A stretch of 64,000 nucleotides of DNA, from NCBI GenBank assembly GCA_024235095.1, contig JACKNC010000001.1, positions 1,587,501 to 1,651,500 on the forward strand, in the 5' to 3' direction. Position numbers and translations under genes: made by a program. Below, in pieces: positions 45,301 to 52,400 of the stretch; the stretch's first letter is position 1, and the number at the start of each line of letters is the position of its first letter. The notes below the pieces were generated by a model, which was given only the letters and a program-made list of their open reading frames with translations, was not told the origin of the DNA and ran no database searches. The stretch comes from Gammaproteobacteria bacterium (GTDB lineage: Bacteria; Pseudomonadota; Gammaproteobacteria; Competibacterales; Competibacteraceae).

Positions 45301-45474
45301 GGCGATGAGAGCGAGCGTTACCACCAGCGAACCGACGTTGGCGGTCAGCGCAATCCGGCTGGTGCGCGGTTCATGAGCTTCGCCGCGCGTCTGGCCAAAC
45401 AAAATCGTCAGCCCGATCCACACGGTGGCGGCCAGCGGCAGGGCGGGAATGAGGGCGATGATTCCTTGAAGCAT
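42349..45474 (-). CDS. fused NuoL-like/NuoM-like antiporter protein
   Basis: A 1041-residue membrane protein that joins two proton-antiporter modules of the complex-I/Mrp type. The first half resembles NuoL/DabB (TM5 Glu in LTFIGWEIAGFCSY; TM7 Lys in AIAKSAQVPLAPWL; GPTPSSALFYG), but the TM8 His usual in NuoL (SALIHA) is Tyr (SALFYG). The second half resembles NuoM (Glu in WLFALAEVLPA; FPFHAWLP; Lys in VGVKVGVYALL), with the TM7 Lys replaced by Arg (GLAVRLALFPFH). A soluble linker (about 390-500) separates them. Given dabA nearby it is probably a DabB-like partner in inorganic carbon uptake rather than part of complex I; no other nuo genes are present. SD GAGGA. Confidence 0.85.
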   Translation of the reverse strand: MLQGIIALIPALPLAATVWIGLTILFGQTRGEAHEPRTSRIALTANVGSLVVTLALIAVRLMGWLPDQTTLGSWLTSGSYQIHLNFIADSLTLALLAITTLGCLLVTRFAVNYMHREAGFHRFFMLLSLFTAAMTVLVMAGNAVLTFIGWEIAGFCSYLLISFFQDRPVAAGNATRVFVANRVGDAGFLLGIALSFYWLGSVDWSMINAGAIGLNSGQISILAGCFLLAAIAKSAQVPLAPWLARAMEGPTPSSALFYGMVMVYAGVYLLLRLHPLFEQSPMVMAVMTLIGLATALYGFLTGLTQTDIKSALIFSTTGQLGLMFLACGLGFWRLTLIYLCCHAIFRGYQFFTAPSILRQLHGERTRPVSDALAQRRGIYTAALQRFWLDEAADALIVRPVQRLAGLMRHFDARVIDRATGLPAPAVNALSSVAQWEERQLGTGRTLERAPSAIDQEPGLVGRATEWAAATFHWVEERLMLKTAGQGLAILSQQLGRGLNRLERLMGRSWIGIAVAAALLATLAGVGGMMASGEPGPASTSFLLLSLLLAVPLTGMLAAFRTQQAHTAFALGLATATVELMLTIQLLSHFQPEIPGAQFVEQYEILPWLGIHLGIDGVSVLFLPLTALLTLFVLLYTQSHRQQQERPGVFVANLLALETVLIGMFTALNLLQFWLFALAEVLPATFLIARYGTSPARDQAARYFLHFMLGGLAALLAGILLLGWNHATVTHEGWSFAGSALLETPVAAGQQSLIFILLFAGLAVRLALFPFHAWLPIVARHGTVAIGIVFLVGVKVGVYALLRWVFPLLPEAAWQWDAGVIALGLTGMLYGALLAFRQHDLRRLLAFAVISQSGVLVAGLFSLNPAGLRGSLLLALNLGLAASGLFIVAGLLYRRLGTTRFHQLGGLFETAPLLGLTFLVVVLGSIAMPGTPGFEAAHLALEGLLETQGWGIATLAAVGNVLAAGYLLWAYQRIFLARYPRGAAPFFADLRHRELLMAGLLCAVMIGVGLYADPWIKRIGSAVDVTAHRLEAAIGADLSVPH

Positions 45475-45589
45475 GGTAAGTCCTCGATCAGCGTTCAGAC
45501 TTTGAGACTTTTACTACTTTATGCGGTTTTTTTATAGTAATACATTGTCCTACATGGTTTTTATGATTGCTTTTTTTATGAATTCTCGC

Positions 45590-46555
45590 TTACTCCCTGG
45601 ATAATGACTCAATCATCTCCCGACTCAACCCGGTCTTCTCGGCAATCACCTCGATGCTGAGCAGGCCGATCAGGCTCCGGGCCAGCGCCAGAGTGGCTTC
45701 CTGACGCCCTTGGTCAAGGCCCTGCTGTAGGCCCTGCTGTAGGCCCTGCTGCAGACCCTGGTCGATGCCCTGCTGCCGGCTCTGTTCCATGCCTTCCTGC
45801 AATCCTTCTTTACGCCCCTCATGGAATCCATCGCCATACGACGATAGGAACATACTCGCCTGATAGTGCAGGTCTTCCGCGTACCGTTCGTAGGCCACCC
45901 GTTCCTCCGGGGGCAGTTTCAGAATGTCCAGCTTCTCCCGCGCTGCCTGCAACCCTCGCGCGGTGAAATTTTCCTTGATCTCTTCATGCTTGAGAAAGTA
46001 AATCCACTCATCCAGCGGGTCCTTCGCGACATCGTTAAACTGATTGATCTTGATCAGATAGTATTCCGGGTACAGAGCGCTCACCGTGGTCTGCGCGAAC
46101 AGTTTCTGCTGCTTTTCATTGAGCTGGAGTTGATCGTGCTTATGGATGCCGGTGAATACGGTCTGGCCGTGATAGACGTAATCCTCGCCCTGCCCGAGGT
46201 CAAAATACAGAATGTTGACCGAGATGACTTTCACAATGTCGGCATACGGCTGACCTTCCGCTAAATGTTCAGTGACCGCCCTGGCCGCCCCGTAGAACAT
46301 GCGCTGGAGATAGTCATATTCCCGGTCATATTGAATTTCAATCAGAATGATCTGCTGGCGGCGGTTGCGAACTTTCAGATCGACGCGATTGAACTTGTCC
46401 GCGATCCGGTCTTTATTGCTCTCACTTTCCAGCACTTCAACGATCTGGATATCATCCTTGAGCAATTCGCTCAGGAAGCCCTCCAGCACGTCAAAATTGG
46501 CCTTGCTGCGCAGCAGGCGTTTGATGGCCCAGTCAAAGGTGATCAGTCGGCGCAT
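45590..46555 (-). CDS. Rpn-family nuclease/putative transposase
   Basis: PD-(D/E)XK-family protein of the Rpn/PDDEXK_2 type (321 residues): FDWAIKRLLRSKANFDVLEGFLSELL, then the active-site core VDLKVRNRRQQIILIEIQYDREYDY, and PLDEWIYFLKH. Family members promote RecA-independent recombination or act in phage defence. The C-terminal tail carries a QGLQ repeat, encoded by three near-identical 12-bp units at about 45719-45754, and then a helical dimer-like end (VIAEKTGLSREMIESLS). Common in accessory DNA. Confidence 0.85.
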   Translation of the reverse strand: MRRLITFDWAIKRLLRSKANFDVLEGFLSELLKDDIQIVEVLESESNKDRIADKFNRVDLKVRNRRQQIILIEIQYDREYDYLQRMFYGAARAVTEHLAEGQPYADIVKVISVNILYFDLGQGEDYVYHGQTVFTGIHKHDQLQLNEKQQKLFAQTTVSALYPEYYLIKINQFNDVAKDPLDEWIYFLKHEEIKENFTARGLQAAREKLDILKLPPEERVAYERYAEDLHYQASMFLSSYGDGFHEGRKEGLQEGMEQSRQQGIDQGLQQGLQQGLQQGLDQGRQEATLALARSLIGLLSIEVIAEKTGLSREMIESLSRE

Positions 46556-46593
46556 AGTGGTCTTTCTCCATAAAACTCTTCAAGAACCAAAAT

Positions 46594-46626
46594 TGTAGCC
46601 TGGATGGAGCGGAGCAGAATCCGGGA
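46594..46626. repeat. dispersed REP-like element
   Basis: The sequence TGTAGCCTGGATGGAGCGG and the following AGCAGAATCCGGGA form an imperfect inverted repeat (CCTGGAT / ATCCGGG). It has the look of a short intergenic repeat seen many times in environmental proteobacterial genomes; no coding role. Confidence 0.45.
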
Positions 46627-46680
46627 AAGTCTGGTTCGAGTCGTTGGGTGATACAGGGAACTGATCAACGTAGACAAAGC

Positions 46681-46734
46681 TTTCGGTGCGCATCTCGCAC
46701 CGGTTTTACTGGCTGATGGGGAGTTTTTTCATGG
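46681..46734. repeat. direct repeat, copy 1
   Basis: About 52 bp, including GCATCTCGCACCGGTTTT and GATGGGGAGTTTTTTCAT, recur at 47469-47520 at roughly 85 percent identity. The pair brackets the brnTA locus. This copy ends at the brnA stop region. Confidence 0.6.
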
Positions 46735-47055
46735 ATGGGGAGGCGCCGGATTCTGAGCGTCAACGGGTTGTCCCTGTAATTCCTCACGAATGACCCGTCT
46801 GAGTGTGTCTTCCAAATGTTCTTGCTGGATGGCTTGTTTGAGCGTTTCGTTGAGCAGTGTTTGGTAGCCGCGCCCGCCAGCGCGTTGTTTGAAATGCTCA
46901 ACAATCTCCCGATCGAGATAGATGTTGACCCGTTGCTTGAACGGTAATATCCGTCCTTGTTGTCGCTGTCGCAGAATCAGCCGCCCCGCGTCAATGTCGG
47001 CCTGAGTGATCGGCGGGCTATCTTCCAACAGTTCGGAAATAGAGGGTTTGTTCAT
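46729..47055 (-). CDS. brnA: BrnA-family antitoxin
   Basis: This 108-residue antitoxin of the BrnT/BrnA type II system has the typical DIDAGRLILRQRQQ segment, then the ribbon-helix-helix-like part PFKQRVNIYLDREIVEHFKQRAGGRGYQTLLNETLKQAI. It normally binds BrnT and represses its own operon. The start at 47055 lies inside the end of brnT, the usual overlap. Here the toxin gene is interrupted, leaving the antitoxin alone. Confidence 0.85.
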   Translation of the reverse strand: MNKPSISELLEDSPPITQADIDAGRLILRQRQQGRILPFKQRVNIYLDREIVEHFKQRAGGRGYQTLLNETLKQAIQQEHLEDTLRRVIREELQGQPVDAQNPAPPHP

Positions 47056-47420
47056 GATTTGTAGCCTTGCGCATGGAAATGATGCGAGCTTCTTGATCGG
47101 TTTCGGTGGTGACGACAACGACGACCTCGCCATTCAGAAGGCCCAAGGTGATGAATCGTGGTTCTCCATAGTCGAAACGTCGATCCTCAAAGGTCACATT
47201 GGCTTCGGATTCAATAACTTTTGGCGCATCATCAAAGTCAAGTCCGTGTTTTTTGAGGGTAAGCGTTCACCTCCCCCCTTTGAAAAAGGGGGGGGCGGGG
47301 GGGATTCTGTACGGGCGACGGAGCCAAAATCCCCCCTAGCCCCCCTTTGCTAAAGGGGGGGACTGAATGGTTACTTTTGAGGTTTGCGGTTTTCTTGGTG
47401 GGGTCGTAGAGATAATGCAT
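47018..47420 (-). pseudogene. brnT: BrnT toxin gene interrupted by MITE
   Basis: The start codon at 47420 opens MHYLYDPTKKTANLK, then the frame runs into a 116-bp insert. On the other side the same frame resumes as KHGLDFDDAPKVIESEANVTFED, GEPRFITLGLLNGEVVVVV and ARIISMRKATNHEQ to TAG at 47018. Deleting the insert and one 8-bp repeat fuses the two parts perfectly in frame, giving a BrnT-type RNase toxin of about 93 residues. The insert brings stop codons, so the toxin is presumably dead. Confidence 0.88.
47259..47374. mobile_element. MITE-like 116-bp insert in brnT
   Basis: Imperfect terminal inverted repeats (GTAAGCGTTCA at 47259 versus GTAACCATTCA read inward from 47374; 9 of 11 match) and an 8-bp target duplication TTTTGAGG at 47251-47258 and 47375-47382. 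The interior holds two G/C-run hairpins, CCCCCCTTTGAAAAAGGGGG near 47273 and CCCCCCTTTGCTAAAGGGGG near 47340. It has no coding capacity, so it would depend on a transposase elsewhere. Confidence 0.85.
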
Positions 47421-47468
47421 CGTTTGGGTATTATACACAAATTAATACATATATTGTATCCAATGAAA

Positions 47469-47520
47469 TTCGGGTGTGCATCTCGCTCCGGTTTTGCAGG
47501 TCGATGGGGAGTTTTTTCAT
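47469..47520. repeat. direct repeat, copy 2
   Basis: Partner of 46681-46734: GCATCTCGCTCCGGTTTT and GATGGGGAGTTTTTTCAT in the same order and orientation. Together they frame the brnTA locus. Confidence 0.6.
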
Positions 47521-47869
47521 AGGCGGCCGTTCGACGAGAAATGGTAATGCACTGATTTTACGGGACTGTCGATATTTTTTACACCCTGTTGGGCGAAATC
47601 CAGGATTTTCGGGGGAAGCCTGTCGGAAAATTTTACAGCGCCGTTTTTTCCAGGTCGCAAACCGGCTCTTCTTAATTTGAGTTGATATAGTAGAATTTTC
47701 ATTATTGATATGAATGGGTTAATATGTAAACTTTGTTAATTGTGATACACAATTATTGATAAAACGGCGAATTTGTCACTGAATAGGACATGTAGATTTT
47801 TTACAATGGTTATTGACCGATGGTTTTTATCGGTTTTTAACTATTGATTAAGATAAAATATTTTTATTA

Positions 47870-47885
47870 TGGTGTAATTCTTGCC
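47870..47885 (+). promoter_or_regulatory. sigma-54 promoter candidate
   Basis: TGGTGTAATTCTTGCC fits the -24/-12 layout (GG and GC 10 bp apart; TTGC intact, -24 element TGGTGT weaker than TGGCAC). It is 72 bp upstream of the PEP-CTERM gene. Sigma-54 control by the PrsR regulator is known for PEP-CTERM genes in other exosortase-bearing bacteria. Confidence 0.5.
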
Positions 47886-47956
47886 GTAAATTATTCGGTG
47901 TTTCATACGAATCATGACGGGTGGCCACTAAACCAACTGAGAAGGAGATTTGAAGC

Positions 47957-48709
47957 ATGAACAAGAGAACGTTATCGGTGCTGGCCTTTACGGCGGCGTT
48001 GGGTTTTTCCGGGGCGGCGAACGCGCTGTTATTCGACAGGGGCAACGGGCTGATTTACGACGATGTGCTGGATATTACCTGGCTGGCGGACGCTAACCTG
48101 TTCAAAACCCAGTATGACGCTGACAACACCGTTGTGAATCAGATTATCAGCGCTGTGCCGACGATTACGGACAGTACTGGCACTCACAATGTAGTAGCTG
48201 GCGATTTTTTCACCGGTGGGGGTGGCATGACTTGGTGGGGTGCGATGGCGTGGGCGGAGTGGCTGAACTTTGGTGGCTATGACGACTGGCGCTTGCCGAC
48301 GACGCTGCAGCCCGATTCAAGTTGTGAATATCAAAGTGGTGGAGTTTCTTATGGCGATAACTGCACGGGCAGCGAAATGGGTCATATGTTCTACAACAAC
48401 CTGGGAGCGACGGTGGGTAGTAGTATTCTGAATGGCTCTAATACGGCTAACTTGTCTTTGTTTAGCGGTATCCAGAACTTCGTGTACTGGTCCGGTACCG
48501 AGTACGCGCCCGGTACCTATAGCGCGTGGTTCTTCAACGCCGATTTCGGCAACCAGTTCGCCCTCAATAAGGACATCGAGAACTTCGCGTGGGCCGTGCG
48601 CTCCGGCGATGTCGCCGCTGTCGATCCTTCCATCCCGGAACCGGGCAGTCTTACGCTGGTCGGGTTAGGACTGGTGGGATTAGGATGGGTACGGCGGCGG
48701 CGTGGGTGA
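47957..48709 (+). CDS. PEP-CTERM DUF1566 (C-type-lectin-like) protein
   Basis: Exported protein of 250 residues. Signal peptide ending GAANA, DUF1566-type domain (LIYDDVLDITWLADAN; WAEWLNFGGYDDWRLPTT; FVYWSGTEYAPGTYSAWFFN; FAWAVRSGD), and a PEP-CTERM sorting tail PEPGSLTLVGLGLVGLGWV-RRRRG for exosortase/archaeosortase-type processing. AAGGAG precedes the start. DUF1566 domains adopt the lectin-like fold used by variable proteins of diversity-generating retroelements, and an Avd-like gene follows directly, so this is a probable DGR target. Confidence 0.9.
   Translation: MNKRTLSVLAFTAALGFSGAANALLFDRGNGLIYDDVLDITWLADANLFKTQYDADNTVVNQIISAVPTITDSTGTHNVVAGDFFTGGGGMTWWGAMAWAEWLNFGGYDDWRLPTTLQPDSSCEYQSGGVSYGDNCTGSEMGHMFYNNLGATVGSSILNGSNTANLSLFSGIQNFVYWSGTEYAPGTYSAWFFNADFGNQFALNKDIENFAWAVRSGDVAAVDPSIPEPGSLTLVGLGLVGLGWVRRRRG
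48478..48610 (+). other. candidate DGR variable region
   Basis: The codons for NFVYWSGTEYAPGTYSAWFF to FAWAVRSGD are the part of the DUF1566 fold where DGRs diversify ligand-facing positions. Codons here are strongly NNC/NNG with scattered AAC (AACTTC three times), consistent with A-templated mutagenesis, but no template repeat was found in the window to align. Confidence 0.35.
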
Positions 48710-48766
48710 TTTGGTGATTCGGGTGATTTGACCCTGTCAATTTTTAAGTGTAACTTAATTATTACG

Positions 48767-49129
48767 ATAGCGCGTTACGAGCACTTACCGATCTACAAGC
48801 AGGCCATGGACGTGGCGGTGCATTTCGAGCGGGTGGTGGCCAGGTTCTCCCGCTACCACAAATACACGCTGGGGACGGAACTGCGCAACACCAGCCACGA
48901 GATTGTCGGCCTGATCATCCAGGCTAACTCGGCGCGGGACAAACCACCGGAATTGCTCCGCGTGCGCGAGCGGCTGGAAGCCCTGCTGGTGCTCATGCGT
49001 CTGGCCAAGGAAGTGCGCGCCTTCAAAAGTTTCGCCGCCTACGTCCACATCGTGGAAATGGTCGGCTCGGTTTCCAGACAGAACGAGGGGTGGTTGAGAA
49101 GCGTAACGCCGGGGACTTCCAGGAAGTAA
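48767..49129 (+). CDS. avd: Avd-like DGR accessory protein
   Basis: Four-helix-bundle protein of the DGR accessory type: ARYEHLPIYKQAMDVAVHFE, FSRYHKYTLGTELRNTSHEI, GLIIQANSARDK and RLEALLVLMRLAKEVRAF are all characteristic. Avd binds the reverse transcriptase and template RNA during mutagenic retrohoming. The codon where homologues start with Met-Ala-Arg is ATA here (48767); the frame is open upstream to a TTG at 48728, so either that is used or the start is lost. No reverse transcriptase gene follows; the 3' end runs into an opposing gene. Confidence 0.75.
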   Translation: MARYEHLPIYKQAMDVAVHFERVVARFSRYHKYTLGTELRNTSHEIVGLIIQANSARDKPPELLRVRERLEALLVLMRLAKEVRAFKSFAAYVHIVEMVGSVSRQNEGWLRSVTPGTSRK

Positions 49130-49443
49130 GTGGGGGCCAGAAGCCTCCGGTTTCCGAACCGGAAGCGCGTGCCGAGAAACATCATTCCCAGTGGAATATT
49201 TGGTTTATCAATCAATAAATCGAATGGTGGATATTCCGCATCCCTGTCCGTCACAACTAGCAAAACGATTTCATCCAAATCACTCAAATTCTGGATTTGT
49301 GAAGCGGAAAGCGGCAGGGAATCCAGCCGGTCGCGCTGCTCGCGTAATCCTGGAGCTACCCCTTCCTCAAGTCCATGCCGAACCATTTCACGGTACCAGA
49401 TCAAGGGGTCTTGAACTGGATCAGGTTGCTTAAAGTCTGCCAT
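49039..49443 (-). CDS. hypothetical protein downstream of dabA
   Basis: 134 residues, unrecognised. It starts 25 bp after dabA on the same strand with a strong GGAGG ribosome site, so at least the 5' part is probably a real third gene of that operon. It contains LDEIVLLVVTDRDAEYPPFDLLIDKP and GMMFLGTRFRFGNRRLLAPTYFLEV. Its last 30 codons overlap the opposing Avd-like frame, so its native C-terminus may have been replaced when the Avd cassette arrived. Confidence 0.55.
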   Translation of the reverse strand: MADFKQPDPVQDPLIWYREMVRHGLEEGVAPGLREQRDRLDSLPLSASQIQNLSDLDEIVLLVVTDRDAEYPPFDLLIDKPNIPLGMMFLGTRFRFGNRRLLAPTYFLEVPGVTLLNHPSFCLETEPTISTMWT

Positions 49444-49467
49444 ATAGCCTCCAACTGAGTTCCATCC

Positions 49468-52400
49468 CTACGCCCCGCCAATCAATGCCGGCGGCAATGG
49501 CCCGGTATGTCCCCGATACCAGTCGCCTGAACGGCGACAAACGGGCAACGGTTTGACCGGCCCGGTCCATGGTACAAACCCTTGCGCTGGATCGAAAATC
49601 GCAAATTCCCCCGTGTCCGGGTCTTTGGCGATGATCTGCACCCAACCATTGCCAATCAACTCCCGCAAGGGCGGTTGTCGTCCGTAGATCGCACCCAGCG
49701 TCTCAAGATGCGCTTCGACCACGATTTGCAGGCGCAGCGGTTCGTGAATCTCGATCATCTGCCGGGGCAATCCGGTGCGCAGGTCGCTACTGGCCCCTTC
49801 CATGACCGCAAACAGCCCGGTGACGTTATGCGGAGTCTTGGTTCCGCAACCGAACCGTTCATTGTTCACCGTGGAAAAGTAGTATTCCAGGTTGATCCCC
49901 GCGCCGACCGGCCCTACGGCCAACAGAATGCCTTCCAGCACCGTCCCGCTGGGGTCCTGAGTGGGATCATAAGACACCAGGAATGCCCGTCGATCCAGAA
50001 ACACCCCCTGGCTCATCGACCGCCGTCCCACCAACGCGGCGGCATTGGTCGCATGACCCAGCTCCGGGCGGGCTTGGCTAAAATCGCGGGAACGCTCGAT
50101 GACATGGCGTAACGCCTGGGCAGGGGTCGGATGGCGTGGGGCGGAGGCAAAGCGCCGACAGCGTTCATGGGCCGATAGCATGCACGCCTGATCCAGAATC
50201 CATTGCAATTCCTTGAGTGCCGGTTCTACATCTGCCGGTAGCTCGCTTTGGTCGTAGAAGGTGATCGCTTCATCACAGGTATTGTGTTCCGCGCCGATGA
50301 ACCAGGTATCCGCCGGAATGATTATGCCGCGCTCTATCAGCAGTTTGCGAACTTCCGGACGGTTGGCCATGGCGGCGAAGGCTCGGGCATTCGGCCCGCC
50401 ATGCCGCCCGCCGCAGGCCCCACAATCATACGCGCCCAGATGCGGGTTGTTCTGACTCATCGAGCCATGCCCCATCAAAATCACCAGCGGCGCAAACTGG
50501 GAGGTCAGGCCGATATTGCGCAACAACGCCGCCACCCGGTCGACCTGTTCGATATCGGTGAATCCTGGACGCGGCTGTTCCGGAGTTGCTGGAATCGCCG
50601 GATCAGCGGCGTTAATCGCCGCCTCGGTCGGCGCGTCGGGAACCCAGCGCGTGGCCAGCGTCTCGGCCAGCTGACCTTGGCGGAAAGGCGCGAAAATCTT
50701 GCCAACGAGGATCGGTAATACCCCGGGGGCCAGCGTTGCGATCAGCGGAGCTGAGGACAGCAGGTTGCGCCGAATTTCATGGTAGAAGGCGCGCAATCGG
50801 TCGCGCCGCGCCCGCCGTCGATTACGGAAAGCATGTTGAGGTTCCGCGCCAGGCCGAGGAACTTCCCGCACCTCATGCGCCGGCGTAACCACGACCGGGC
50901 AGAGCGGGGTCGCTGCACGATCATCCAGTCCTCGCCAGTTCATTGCCACACCAAAAAAACCCGCTGCGCCCAGGGTTTCAATCTCCGGGTTCAACTCTTC
51001 CAGATGCCGGCGGATGCCTTCCTCGCGGTCATCGATGCAAAACACCACCTGCGCCTTGGGTCGATGTTCGCGCATCACCCAACGTCCCCGTCCATGATTG
51101 CTGGCCAAGGCATTGATGAGCGCTTCCCGGTAATGATGTTCATAAGCGCATTGCCAGATTGCACCGCGCAGACCGGGCGGTAGTTCATCGAGGGTTGCCA
51201 GCAGGCGTTCCCGGTCGCTGGGGGAAAGCGCGCGCACCTGGTCGCCGGAGAGTCCCAAATGCTGAGCCAGGCGAAATAGCCGCCAGACGTCGCCATGCAC
51301 GGTGGGCACACCGGGCTGACCAGCAACTGGGCTATGCCGCCAGGTCCAGATCATATCGGCCAGCGTATTCCAGGAGTCTTTCTCTTCTCTATTCCCCTCC
51401 TCCTTAGCCAAAGAGGGGTGGCGCGCAGCACCGGGGTGGTTTGCACCCTCAATCAATCCACGCGCCCGGCTGGCCAGATACTCCGGCAGACGCCCTTCAT
51501 ACAGGGCATAACGCACCAACGCTTCGGCTGAATGAGAAAGTAAATAATCGCGCAGCACCGGCAGCGCGGCCTCCAGCCCCCAGGTGTCATGACACAGACG
51601 TTCGCTCCACAGGCGATCAAGCCCGAGCCGCACCGCCAGATAGTCAGCCAGGGCGACCGGCGTTTCCTCATTCGCCGGGTAATCCGCATGGTGCTGCCGC
51701 CAATTTATCATCCCCGACCAGCCAGGCAACTCCAGCGCCAGACGGGTGAGATAACCGGCCCAGCGCGACTCGGGAAGGCCCAATCGGCGTAGTTCGGCAA
51801 CGATCGCGGTGACCGGTTCATCCGGCCAGTGGGTGACTGTTTTGCGTTCATCCGCCAGTCCCGCGCAAGTCCAGGCGAAATCATGCTGCATGAAATGACG
51901 CCAGGCCGCGTACAAGCCCGCGTTGCGATTCGGCAAATTCCATGCAGCCAGCCCTTCGTCCAAGTGCGCTGCGCAACAGCGAATGAGCAGGGGGCGGACC
52001 TGATCCAGCAGGTCCTGACCGGTCAGCGCCCGTAGCAGGCCACGCAGCGTAGTTCCCGCGCCGACATCAGTGAATAAACGCTCGATCAGCGCCCGAGATT
52101 CGGCCTGCATCTGCTGATGGACGACTGGACGTCCGGTATCCTCCACCGTCCCGGCTTTGAACCGGGCCAGCAGCGACTTGGCCAGGGTCAGTTGCAGATC
52201 CACCAGTTCCTCGGGATGAAGACTGGTCGCCGGTAATTGGAAGCTTTCCAGGCCGGCCCGCCACAGGTCTTCCAAAGCCGCCCCGGTATCCTGCGCTGAC
52301 GCATTTAGCAGGCGCTGACGCGCTGTTTCCGGAACATCGTCCTGAAAGCGGCGCGTCGCATCGAGTTCTTCCATGCGCCAAACCAGTTGACTGGGCGTCA

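Larger units (their letters stand above)
47421..47956. other. AT-rich intergenic region
   Basis: About 535 bp with falling GC content upstream of the PEP-CTERM gene. It contains the second direct-repeat copy (47469-47520), a TGTCGG-AAAATT-TTACA element (about 47622-47638), the hairpin ACCGAT/ATCGGT (47816-47833) and a sigma-54 promoter match (47870-47885). I found no gene. Confidence 0.5.

Noticed and set aside
42349..45474. Calling the fusion gene nuoL or part of complex I
   Set aside because: No other nuo genes are near, the protein fuses two antiporter modules, and dabA lies in the same region on the same strand; a DAB-type role fits better.
47273..47361. Rho-independent terminators at the G/C-run hairpins
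   Set aside because: Both hairpins lie inside the MITE-like insert, which interrupts a coding frame; they are better explained as parts of the mobile element.
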